From Phaeobacter sp. 11ANDIMAR09 (GTDB lineage Bacteria > Pseudomonadota > Alphaproteobacteria > Rhodobacterales > Rhodobacteraceae), in the NCBI RefSeq assembly GCF_001294455.1, contig NZ_LIKT01000008.1, positions 1-64,000 of the forward strand: DNA of 64,000 nucleotides. Direction: 5' to 3'. Below the pieces are notes generated by a model. The model did not search any database, was not told the DNA's origin, and saw nothing but the letters and a program-made list of their open reading frames with translations. The first letter of the stretch is position 1, and every line of letters begins with the position of its first letter. The position numbers were made by a program, and so were the translations under genes. Positions 50,707 through 59,080 of the stretch are shown here, one piece after another.

Positions 50707-53214
50707 TTAGCTGGGCAGGTATTCCTCGCTCCAGCTTTCACTGAGGTTGCCAGATTTGATCATCGCTTCGATTGCGGTCTCTGCATAGCCAAGGTCCTTG
50801 AGAACCGCGCGCGTGGACGTTCCGAATTTTTCTGCGGGTGTGACCGCGGTGACCTTTCCACGAGCCGATCGCACTGCGTAGGGATCAAGCTGGATAACCT
50901 CGTGACCACTTGGGTGGTCGGGATAGTTCGAGAACGAATAGCTTCCGTTATCGGTTCCTGGCGTTCCGTCGGCGTCGCGCAGGTTCCGGGCGCGCAAAGC
51001 ATCAAGATTTTCACAAACCACTGCGCCAATATCAGCTGCTTGCAAGGCTTCCACCCACTCTGTTGCCGGTTGCGTCAGGAACGCATTTGCCAGATAGGCC
51101 GCACGGTCGTCTTCGGGCAGGTCAGGAAGCTCTTCCAGCCCCTCAACATTGCGGAACAAAGGAAGATCAGCCTCGTAGGCACTAAGGAGAATATGACGCG
51201 ATGCGGTGCTGTAAAACCGTGCCAGCGCGTCATAGCCACTCGCCTCTGGGCCCGAGGGTTCATCGAACAACCCTCTCCCCTTGAAATCAAAGGCGAATGG
51301 CACCTGCAGCAATCCGCTGTTGGACGACAAGGATGTACGCCCGCGTCCGATACGGCCGAAACGGTATTTCTGATACAGCGCCGCCGCGACTCCCAAAGCA
51401 CCGCCAAACCCGCACATCACGTCAATAGTGCCCACATGGGCGTGTTCCTCGGGGCGGTCCATTGCCCCACCAAAGCGCAGCATGATGCCCGTGGTTGCCT
51501 GCACAAGATCGTCATAACCGATATAGTCGGTTCTGGTTCCGCGACGCACTCCGCTGAAACAATCAAGCTTACAGAACAATGCGTCTGGATTGAGCTTGCG
51601 CAAATTGTCGGCATCCAGACCCATCTTTTTGATCTGGTTATCAGGCGCATTCCAAACGATGACATCAACGGACTTCACCAAGTCTTCAAACACCTGCCGC
51701 CCATGGCGCGATGTGATGTCTGCCAAGATCGAGCGTTTGCCGCGCATCTGTGACATGCCGTAGATAACGGTGTTCCAGCTGTCATACATCGGCTCGGCTG
51801 GTTCCAGCTTGATCACTTCGGCACCGAACCGCGCCAAATAGCTTGCAGAATGCGGCCCTGCGATCACGTTGCACAAATCCAGCACTCGCACGCCCGTAAG
51901 CCAACCGTCCTGTGCTGTCTCTTCAGAAGGTTCCGGAATTTCAGTTCTGTGCTTCTTCAGAATCTTCAACGCTTCGTCAAAATTCACCCAACGGCGTGGA
52001 ACGGGCTGCAAAGCCTCTTCGCCGCTTTCTTCCATCCAGACCACCGGACCAGGTTGTGTCATGTCGCCATACACCGGATCGTGCACATCAATCATCAGAC
52101 CGGAGGTCTCCGCATACTCATCGTGGATCCATTCCTGCAGCCAGCGTTGCGGCGCGCCGGGGATGAGGCCGCGGCCAAACATTTTTTTCCACTCGTGCGA
52201 TGTGCGGGTCATGAAGACCTCTTTCATCCGCTCCGAGATCTTGTCGGCCCAGTCCTTGGGCATTGGGTAGACCCCCAAGGAGGTTTCGTGTTCCCATTCC
52301 GACCATGGCTTGTAGGTGTTTTCCTCTGAGGTCAGCCCGTCTTCAACCAATTCGTCATAAATGCCGAGCACCTCGAGACAACGCCGTGCGTGGTTTTTGT
52401 GGCTGGGACAAACAACATAGAACATCCGCCCGTCTTTGCACATATAGCTGCGGAAGAAGGGATCCATCAGTTCCTGCAGATCCTCATAGCTAACATTCAT
52501 CGGCAGGCCTTCGACACGCCGGCGTTCGATCTCAACCTCACGCTGGGTCAGGTACCGTTCGGGCATGCCATCGACCTTGATTGAGTTGTAGCACAGCCCT
52601 TCCATCACGGCGGCCGCTAACGGCACTTCGATCTGATCTCCCAAGCCGGTCACCTGGCGCGATTGCAACGCCAAAACAGTGGCCGAGGCTGCGATCTGAG
52701 ACGCATAGGCAGAGGCAAGTGGCAGTGGCGAGAACGACGGGTTGAGCCCCATGAGCACACGGTTCAAGCCCATATCGGTGAACACACCCGAGCTTGCCGC
52801 CACGATACTTTCATAGGCTCGCAATTCCCGCCGTTCAGTGTCATTTGACGCAAATCCGGGCACAGATATCGTAATCAGCTCGGGGCGCTCTTGGCGCATT
52901 GCTGCGAAATCGAACCCCAGCTTTGCGATCTTTCCGGGCCGGAAATTCTCAACGATGATATCAGCCTCAGCACAGAGCGCGCGCGCCTGCTCCAGCCCTT
53001 CTTCGGACTTCAGGTCAAGGTTCACGATGACCTTGTTGCGGTTCAATGTGGCGTTCGCGGGGCTGTCCCACATCGGGCCATTCGGAGGATCGATATGAAC
53101 AACCGTTGCGCCCAAATCCCCCAACAACATCGCAACTGCGGGACCTGCGATATACTGGCCAAAATCAACGACTTTCACGCCGGTAAGCGGCAAGTTGGAA
53201 AACGAATTACGCAT
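50707..53214 (-). CDS. dddD: DMSP CoA-transferase/lyase DddD
   Basis: An 835-residue tandem of two class III CoA-transferase (CaiB/BaiF) domains, each about 400 residues. Domain 1 opens TGVKVVDFGQYIAGPAVAML and domain 2 TGVRVLDLCNVIAGPHSASYL at 440. This double-domain length is typical of DddD, which adds CoA to dimethylsulfoniopropionate and releases dimethyl sulfide and a 3-hydroxypropionate product. The catalytic Asp position of the family is Asp568 in domain 2 (IGYDDLVQ); in domain 1 the same place is Glu135 (RAYESIV), so only domain 2 looks competent. Neighbours (transporter, GMC oxidase, LysR) match known ddd clusters. Carnitine-type CoA-transferases are ~400 residues and do not fit. 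Confidence 0.85.
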   Translation of the reverse strand: MRNSFSNLPLTGVKVVDFGQYIAGPAVAMLLGDLGATVVHIDPPNGPMWDSPANATLNRNKVIVNLDLKSEEGLEQARALCAEADIIVENFRPGKIAKLGFDFAAMRQERPELITISVPGFASNDTERRELRAYESIVAASSGVFTDMGLNRVLMGLNPSFSPLPLASAYASQIAASATVLALQSRQVTGLGDQIEVPLAAAVMEGLCYNSIKVDGMPERYLTQREVEIERRRVEGLPMNVSYEDLQELMDPFFRSYMCKDGRMFYVVCPSHKNHARRCLEVLGIYDELVEDGLTSEENTYKPWSEWEHETSLGVYPMPKDWADKISERMKEVFMTRTSHEWKKMFGRGLIPGAPQRWLQEWIHDEYAETSGLMIDVHDPVYGDMTQPGPVVWMEESGEEALQPVPRRWVNFDEALKILKKHRTEIPEPSEETAQDGWLTGVRVLDLCNVIAGPHSASYLARFGAEVIKLEPAEPMYDSWNTVIYGMSQMRGKRSILADITSRHGRQVFEDLVKSVDVIVWNAPDNQIKKMGLDADNLRKLNPDALFCKLDCFSGVRRGTRTDYIGYDDLVQATTGIMLRFGGAMDRPEEHAHVGTIDVMCGFGGALGVAAALYQKYRFGRIGRGRTSLSSNSGLLQVPFAFDFKGRGLFDEPSGPEASGYDALARFYSTASRHILLSAYEADLPLFRNVEGLEELPDLPEDDRAAYLANAFLTQPATEWVEALQAADIGAVVCENLDALRARNLRDADGTPGTDNGSYSFSNYPDHPSGHEVIQLDPYAVRSARGKVTAVTPAEKFGTSTRAVLKDLGYAETAIEAMIKSGNLSESWSEEYLPS

Positions 53215-53254
53215 GTGACCTCCAGTTAGACGTCAGAATTTCAGAGATGCCGGG

Positions 53255-54922
53255 TTACTGACCGGCCAGAATCCAGCCCGCGGCTTTCTCGGCGATCATG
53301 ATCGTGGGCGAATTGGTGTTGCCGCTGGTGATTTCCGGCATGACCGAGGCATCCACCACGCGCAGGCCCGCGACACCCTTCAAGCGCAGATGCGGATCGA
53401 GAACGGCGGTGGGGTCGTCGTCACGGCCCATTTTCACTGTGCCGACCGGGTGAAAGATCGTGCTGGCGATGTCGCCTGCGAGACGGGCCAGATCCTCATC
53501 AGTTTGATACTGAACGCCGGGCTTATACTCTTCGGGTTCATAGGGCGCCATCGCGGATTGGGCCATAATCCTGCGCACCTGACGCAGGCTGTCTGCAGCG
53601 ACCTTGCGATCATCCTCGGTGTCCAAGTAATTCGGCACAATCTTAGGCGCATCGCGGAAATCAGATGAGGTGATCCGAACGTGCCCTCGGCTGGTTGGGT
53701 TCAGGTTGCAAACGCTGACCGTCATGGCCGGAAAATCGTGCAGATCGTCTCCGAAGGCCTCAAGGCTCAGCGGCTGTACATGGTATTCAAGATTGGCATG
53801 GGTCCGACCAGAGTCAGACCGGGTGAAGGCGCCCAACTGGCTGGGCGACATGCTCATCGGGCCAGACCGTTTCAGAAGATACTCCAAACCGATCTTGGCC
53901 TTGCCGACCATCGAATTGGCCAAGGTATTCATGGTGCGCGTGCCTTTAACCTTGAAGACCGCGCGGATCTGCAGATGGTCTTGCAGGTTTTCACCCACAA
54001 ACGGCTGATCCATCACCACATCGATGCCGTGCTCTTTCAGCAAAGCAGCAGGTCCGATCCCCGACAATTGCAGGATCTGTGGAGAGTTGACGGCGCCAGC
54101 TGACAGGACAACCTCTTTGGTGGCAGTTACAGTAACCGGTTTTCCCGCACGATGAACTTTTGCGCCGACACAGCGCACCGCGCCATCAGCGTCTTTCTCA
54201 AAAGCCAGTTTCTCGACCTGCGCTTCTGTCCAGATTGTCAGATTTTTGCGCTGCTTGGCGGGGCGCAAAAAGGCCTTGGACGTATTCCAACGCCAGCCCG
54301 AACGCTGGTTCACATCGAAGTATCCGACACCGGCGTTGTCGCCACTGTTGAAATCATCGGTTTTCTGGATGCCTGTCTCAACAGCCGCATCAGCAAAACT
54401 GTCCAGCACATCCCAGCTCAGCCGCTGCTTTTCAATCCGCCACTCGCCGCCATGCCCGTGCATGTCGGAAAACCTGCTGTTATTGCCCGTGACCGGATCA
54501 GCATCATCATCCAACTTGTAGTGGTTTTCATGCGCTTTGAAATCGGCAAGCGCGTTTTCCCAGCTCCAGGCTGCTTCACCTGTCAGTTCGGCCCAGTTGT
54601 CATAATCACGGGCTTGCCCGCGCATATAGATCATGCCGTTGATCGACGAACACCCGCCCAGCGTCTTGCCGCGTGGGTAAAGAAGACTCCGCCCGTTCAA
54701 ACCTTTGTCCGGCTCGGTTTTGTACATCCAGTCAGCGCGCGGATTCCCGATACAATACAGATAACCAACGGGGATATGAATCCAAGGATAGGTGTCTGGC
54801 TTGCCGGCTTCCAGAAGAAGCACCTTTTTGGTCGGATCGGCGCTTAGGCGATTGGCCATCAAGCACCCGGCGGAGCCGCCGCCAATCACGATATAGTCGA
54901 ACCCGTTCAAACCTTTAGACAT
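53255..54922 (-). CDS. dddA: GMC-family oxidoreductase, DddA-like 3-hydroxypropionate dehydrogenase
   Basis: The ATG at 54922 is preferred (an ATG at 54931 is possible); 555 residues. The FAD-binding start is DYIVIGGGSAGCLMANRL, the second GMC signature TKEVVLSAGAVNSPQILQLSGIG, and the C-terminal active-site region HPVGTVKMG and GNTNSPTIMIAEKAA. It is close to choline dehydrogenase in layout. In Halomonas ddd clusters a GMC enzyme (DddA) oxidises 3-hydroxypropionate to malonate semialdehyde, and that role is inferred here from position next to dddD. The next enzyme, DddC, is not in the window. Confidence 0.78.
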   Translation of the reverse strand: MSKGLNGFDYIVIGGGSAGCLMANRLSADPTKKVLLLEAGKPDTYPWIHIPVGYLYCIGNPRADWMYKTEPDKGLNGRSLLYPRGKTLGGCSSINGMIYMRGQARDYDNWAELTGEAAWSWENALADFKAHENHYKLDDDADPVTGNNSRFSDMHGHGGEWRIEKQRLSWDVLDSFADAAVETGIQKTDDFNSGDNAGVGYFDVNQRSGWRWNTSKAFLRPAKQRKNLTIWTEAQVEKLAFEKDADGAVRCVGAKVHRAGKPVTVTATKEVVLSAGAVNSPQILQLSGIGPAALLKEHGIDVVMDQPFVGENLQDHLQIRAVFKVKGTRTMNTLANSMVGKAKIGLEYLLKRSGPMSMSPSQLGAFTRSDSGRTHANLEYHVQPLSLEAFGDDLHDFPAMTVSVCNLNPTSRGHVRITSSDFRDAPKIVPNYLDTEDDRKVAADSLRQVRRIMAQSAMAPYEPEEYKPGVQYQTDEDLARLAGDIASTIFHPVGTVKMGRDDDPTAVLDPHLRLKGVAGLRVVDASVMPEITSGNTNSPTIMIAEKAAGWILAGQ

Positions 54923-55102
54923 TTTGATCATCCACCCATCCGTCGTTTCCTTGCGACCGGCGTGCTGAAAGAGGCAAAGAACCATGGCTTACACACGGCA
55001 TTTCGAATGACCGTGGAAGGCTCGGGCTTCGGTTCGCGGTCCCTCCCAGAACGCTGATTTCGATGATCTCTGGGCGACGGACGCGAAAAAACCTAATGAC
55101 AA

Positions 55103-55117
55103 ATCGCACAATGCGAT
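55103..55117. promoter_or_regulatory. LysR-type operator (T-N11-A dyad)
   Basis: ATCGCA-CAA-TGCGAT, a perfect 6-bp dyad with the T-N11-A spacing of LysR boxes, lies 15 bp before the LysR start and about 180 bp before the GMC gene. It is the likely site for autorepression and activation of the ddd genes. Confidence 0.6.
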
Positions 55118-55132
55118 ATTAGAGATTTTTAT

Positions 55133-56044
55133 ATGGACCGTTTTTCAAATATTAACACCATCCTGGCGTTTGTTACCGTGGCTCGGGAAGGAAGCGTTTC
55201 GCGTGCTGCTGAGGTGCTGAACCTGACCCAGCCAGCCATTAGCCACCAGATCAAACGGCTTGGAGAAGAGACGGGAATCACACTGTTCAACAGAACACCC
55301 ACCGGCCTTCAGATCAGCCATGACGGCGCCGCAGTCTTGGCAAAGGCCGAACAGGTTCTGGATGCAATGAGTGATTTCCAGCGCAGTGCCCGCCAAAGGT
55401 CTGGCCGGATCAGCGGCAAACTCAGGATCGGAACGATCGTTGATCCAGAGTTTATCCGGCTTGGTCGGATATTGGCGCGCCTGCGAACAGAACATCCGGA
55501 CATTGAAACTGAACTGACCCACGGTGTCAGCGGCGATATTATGACATGGCTGAAACGGGGTCAGATTGATGCAGGTTTCTATTTGTGCGGACCGGACGAC
55601 CTATCCCTGATGGGATCGGATACGGAAGATCCAATACATGCGATCAAACTTGCCGATTTCACCTATCGCGTGATCGGTCCGATCGGGTGGCAAAAGAAGA
55701 TCGAGAATGCCGATTGGCCTGAGTTGGCGAAACTGCCTTGGATCGGCACGCCCGAACGGTCCGTCCACTATCGCCTTTTGTCCAAAATCTATACAAATCC
55801 AGCCGACCGTCTGGGGGTCGTGGCACGTGTCGACCAAGAGGCCTCAATGCTCGAGATGGTGCGATCTGGCATCGGCCTCAGCCTTTGTCGCGAATCCATC
55901 GCGCTCCACCAAAAACAATCCTTCGGTCTTGCGGTCTGCAATTCAGTTGCGGTGCCTGCTTGTCTTTGTTTCGTTGCCTTAGAGCGCCGCAAAGGCACCC
56001 CGATGCTTGCAGAGACGTTCAACCTGTTGCAGAGTTCATGGTGA
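55133..56044 (+). CDS. LysR-family regulator of the ddd locus (DddR-like)
   Basis: 303 residues: winged helix INTILAFVTVAREGSVSRAAEVLNLTQPAISHQIKRLGEE, then an effector-binding domain starting LRIGTIVDPEFIRLGRIL. It is transcribed away from dddA with a T-N11-A dyad in between, the standard arrangement of regulator and target. In other bacteria ddd clusters are induced through LysR proteins by DMSP or its products. The effector here is inferred only. Confidence 0.85.
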   Translation: MDRFSNINTILAFVTVAREGSVSRAAEVLNLTQPAISHQIKRLGEETGITLFNRTPTGLQISHDGAAVLAKAEQVLDAMSDFQRSARQRSGRISGKLRIGTIVDPEFIRLGRILARLRTEHPDIETELTHGVSGDIMTWLKRGQIDAGFYLCGPDDLSLMGSDTEDPIHAIKLADFTYRVIGPIGWQKKIENADWPELAKLPWIGTPERSVHYRLLSKIYTNPADRLGVVARVDQEASMLEMVRSGIGLSLCRESIALHQKQSFGLAVCNSVAVPACLCFVALERRKGTPMLAETFNLLQSSW

Positions 56045-56504
56045 CTGCCGTTGGGCCTGGCACTACATTCAACCTGTTGCCACCCTAAAAGACTATGAAC
56101 GGCCCTGGCGACAAGATCTTTGGTCGCCGGTTCCTTTCAGCCCCATTGGTACGTCTGGCAGGTTCCATGCAGATGCATCTGGGTCATGTTGCCCAAGCCA
56201 ATGGTCGCTGGCGGGTTTAGGTGTCTTATGGCAAAGGTACTTAGTCAATCCAAACTCTAGAAAATTGGCTTGAAAACGATCCCGCCTCGTCGATGTTCAA
56301 GCAAACACGCAAGGACCAGGATATCGATGCAGTGATCGACCTGCGCGTAGTGTTTCAACAGCCCTTTGACGAGATAGCGTACACTGCTGAAACCGCTCAA
56401 AAGCAAACTTGGGCATCAGGGTCACGAAAAGTAATCTATATCGACCACAAAGATGAAGACGATACCTTCGACATGCGCTGAACTGCGCCCTGCCGAGGGC
56501 CACC
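56045..56504. other. Gene-free stretch between ddd and acyl-CoA loci
   Basis: A 62-codon frame (56293-56481, plus) is open but has no ribosome binding site or known motif. No strong hairpin is seen until 56505. The right part may be the remains of a gene. Confidence 0.4.
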
Positions 56505-56529
56505 AGGCTGTCCGTTACACGGACAGCCT
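56505..56529. terminator. Hairpin over the acyl-CoA dehydrogenase stop
   Basis: AGGCTGTCCGT-TAC-ACGGACAGCCT, 11-bp perfect arms. The stop codon of the dehydrogenase lies in its arm and loop. No T tract follows on the minus strand, so termination strength is uncertain. Confidence 0.45.
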
Positions 56530-58047
56530 TAGCATTCTGGTTGGGTTGGGATGACGGGCCGCTATTTGACTGATCCGTGCTCGAATGCAGGCCAGGAGAA
56601 CGTCACTGGAACTGCTCATAAACTGATGTGCCAGAGAAGATGGATCTTCAACTTCTCCGAGGCGGGTTCGCAGGTCTCTCCAGGCGCGCAAAGCATGATG
56701 GATCCTGTCGTCCTGGGTTTCTTCGGCTTGCGCGGCGACATAGGCTTCAAATGCATCACCTGCCGCCCCCGGCGCAAGGCGCGTTGCCAGCATCCGTTCG
56801 TGGATACCGTTTGCCCCTTCATAGATCGCCGTTATGCGGGCATCGCGGTAGGTTTGCTCCAACCGGTATTCCCGCAGATAGCCATAACCGCCAAGAACTT
56901 GCATGCCCAGTTCCGCCGCGCGCATGCCGGCCTCAGTGCAAAAGACCTTGGTCAGGGGGGTGAGGAACTCGACCAAATCAGGGTCGCCCCCCCGCTCCAT
57001 CGTCACGCAGGCAAGATGGGCCATAGCGCGCCCGGTGACCGCAAGCCTGTCGATTTCAGTCAGCATGCGGCGCACATCAGCATGCTGGTCAAGGCGCGCC
57101 GGGGACCCATCAGCTCTGCGCCCCTGCACGCGCTCGGCCGCATAGGAACTGGCGATGTCATAGGCCCGCGCAGCATGCGCCACCCCCTGCAGCGCCACAT
57201 CAGCGCGGGCATGGTTCATCATGGTGAACATCGCCTTCAACCCCTTGCCCTCTTCACCAATCAATTCGGCTTCGGCCCCCTCAAAGGCCAGCTGGCAGGT
57301 CGGCGAGGCATGTAGCCCCATCTTTTCTTCGATCCTTGTGACCATGACCCCATTGCGGCTGCCATCGGCCCGGGTGCAGGGACAAAGGAAAAGGGACAAT
57401 CCCTTTATCCCGTCGTCAGAGGTTCGGGCCAGCACAAGGTGCAGGATTCTATCGCTCATGTCCTGATCGCCGCCCGAGATAAAGATTTTCTCGCCAGTGA
57501 TGCCCCAGCTGCTCCCTGATGGCGCGGCACGACAGCGTACAACACTAAGATCAGATCCCGCACCCGGTTCCGTCAGACACATCGTGGCGATGGTTTCTCC
57601 CGAGGCCAAGGGCGGGATGTGGCGGAATTTCTGATCGTCCGAGCCAAATCGCATCAGCACGCGCACCGCGCCGGGGACCAAGCCGGTGACCATTTGCAGG
57701 CTATGGTTCGCACCCGAGAAGATTTCAGACGTGATTGCCAGCGTCAGCGCCCCCAATCCTTGACCACCATATTCTTCCGGTGCTGTCAGAGAGGGCCAGC
57801 CCTGTTCAACATAGGCGCGGTAAACCTCGGCAAAGCCATCGGGCATCGACACGCGACCATCCGAAAGGGTGCAACCCTGAATGTCACCGGGTTCGTCCAA
57901 CGGGGCAATCTCGCCTTCCGCAAAAGACGCAAAATGGCCACCGATTTCAGCTGCGAATTCTGCGTCCCAGTCCGGCAACGTATCTGCACCAGCAACATGG
58001 TTGAGCGAGAACAGAATGTCCTCAATCGGTGCCTGAAACGGCTTCAT
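56515..58047 (-). CDS. Acyl-CoA dehydrogenase, DmdC-like family
   Basis: 510 residues. FAD/substrate motifs MCLTEPGAGSDLSVVRCRA and GEKIFISGGDQDMSDRILHLVLA, and the C-terminal signature LGGYGYLREYRLEQTYRDARITAIYEGANGIHERM (about 385-420) are clear. The N-terminal part FQAPIEDILFSLNHVAGAD is like that of 3-methylmercaptopropionyl-CoA dehydrogenase (DmdC) and related longer dehydrogenases, but it is shorter than usual DmdC (~590). It is the last gene of the ligase operon and should oxidise the CoA ester formed there. An MMPA-CoA role is possible, not shown. Confidence 0.85.
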   Translation of the reverse strand: MKPFQAPIEDILFSLNHVAGADTLPDWDAEFAAEIGGHFASFAEGEIAPLDEPGDIQGCTLSDGRVSMPDGFAEVYRAYVEQGWPSLTAPEEYGGQGLGALTLAITSEIFSGANHSLQMVTGLVPGAVRVLMRFGSDDQKFRHIPPLASGETIATMCLTEPGAGSDLSVVRCRAAPSGSSWGITGEKIFISGGDQDMSDRILHLVLARTSDDGIKGLSLFLCPCTRADGSRNGVMVTRIEEKMGLHASPTCQLAFEGAEAELIGEEGKGLKAMFTMMNHARADVALQGVAHAARAYDIASSYAAERVQGRRADGSPARLDQHADVRRMLTEIDRLAVTGRAMAHLACVTMERGGDPDLVEFLTPLTKVFCTEAGMRAAELGMQVLGGYGYLREYRLEQTYRDARITAIYEGANGIHERMLATRLAPGAAGDAFEAYVAAQAEETQDDRIHHALRAWRDLRTRLGEVEDPSSLAHQFMSSSSDVLLACIRARISQIAARHPNPTRMLRLSV

Positions 58048-58191
58048 GCTATTGTTTCCTCATGCTTTAATAACGTTTGGTGCAATGCACGCTTTGCCCC
58101 ATTGGGTGTGCGGCTCAGCGGACTCGCGACGAGGTTTGATCAGTCGAAATCTTGTTCAGAAAGTCGATTGCCGCAGGCACCCAGATTTGTA

Positions 58192-59064
58192 TTACATCAG
58201 TCCCAAAAGCCGGGCTGCGTTGTTCTTGATGATGTCTTCGCGCAGGTGATCCTTGATCGCGATCTTGTCAAAATCAGCCAGCCAGCGTTCCGGTGTGATC
58301 ATCGGCCAGTCAGAACCAAACAACACCTTCTTCTTGAGGATCGAGTTACAATACCGCACCAAGATTTCGGGGAAGTATTTTGGCGACCAGCCCGACAGGT
58401 CGATATAGACATTTGGCTTATGCTGGGCAACGGCCAGCGCCTCTTCCTGCCAAGGGAACGAGGGGTGCGCCAGAATGATGTTCATGTCGGGGAAATCCAC
58501 TGCCACATCATCCATATACATCGGGTTGGAGTATTTCAGCCGCATGCCGTTGCCACCCCGCATGCCAGACCCCACACCGGTTTGCCCAGTATGGAACAGG
58601 GCAACGCATTTATGTTCGGCCAACACCTCGTAGAAGGGGTAGGCCATGCGATCATTGGCAAAGAAGCCCTGCATGGTCGGGTGGAACTTAAAACCTTTGA
58701 CGCCGCATTCCTCGATCAAACGACGTGCTTCACGCACGGCCATCTTACCCTTCCAGGGGTCGATGGAGGCGAAGGGGATCAGCACATCGCTGTTATCCTT
58801 GACCTGTTCAAGCACCTCGTCATTGGAATAGCGCCGATAGCCGGTTTCCCGTTCCGCATCCACGGGGAAAATCACCGCCGCAATGTTCTGTTCACGGTAA
58901 TGGGCTGCAGTTTGCGGAATGGTCGGTGGATGTTGCCATGGCGCGCCAAAATAGTTGGCCATTGTGGATTGCAGATCATCATAGCCATCGTCGGAATGGC
59001 AGCCGCAGGGTTCCTCGGCATGGGTGTGGATGTCGAGTGCGCGGACCTTGGAGATATCAACCAT
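58192..59064 (-). CDS. Amidohydrolase-family protein (ACMSD-like)
   Basis: From the ATG at 59064 (AGGACAG upstream) 290 residues. It follows the amidohydrolase-2 pattern: metal ligands DIHTHAEE near the N-terminus, GVKGFKFHPTMQGF, IILAHPSFPWQEEAL and the late Asp in LFGSDWPM. Family members hydrolyse or decarboxylate aromatic and ring-derived acids. It begins 16 bp after the ligase stop in the same operon, pointing to an aromatic-type acid. The substrate is not determined. Confidence 0.85.
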   Translation of the reverse strand: MVDISKVRALDIHTHAEEPCGCHSDDGYDDLQSTMANYFGAPWQHPPTIPQTAAHYREQNIAAVIFPVDAERETGYRRYSNDEVLEQVKDNSDVLIPFASIDPWKGKMAVREARRLIEECGVKGFKFHPTMQGFFANDRMAYPFYEVLAEHKCVALFHTGQTGVGSGMRGGNGMRLKYSNPMYMDDVAVDFPDMNIILAHPSFPWQEEALAVAQHKPNVYIDLSGWSPKYFPEILVRYCNSILKKKVLFGSDWPMITPERWLADFDKIAIKDHLREDIIKNNAARLLGLM

Positions 59065-59080
59065 CTGTCCTGTTCCTTTA

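Noticed and set aside
56293-56481. 62-aa plus-strand ORF
   Set aside because: No start signal or motif; not strong enough to list as a gene.
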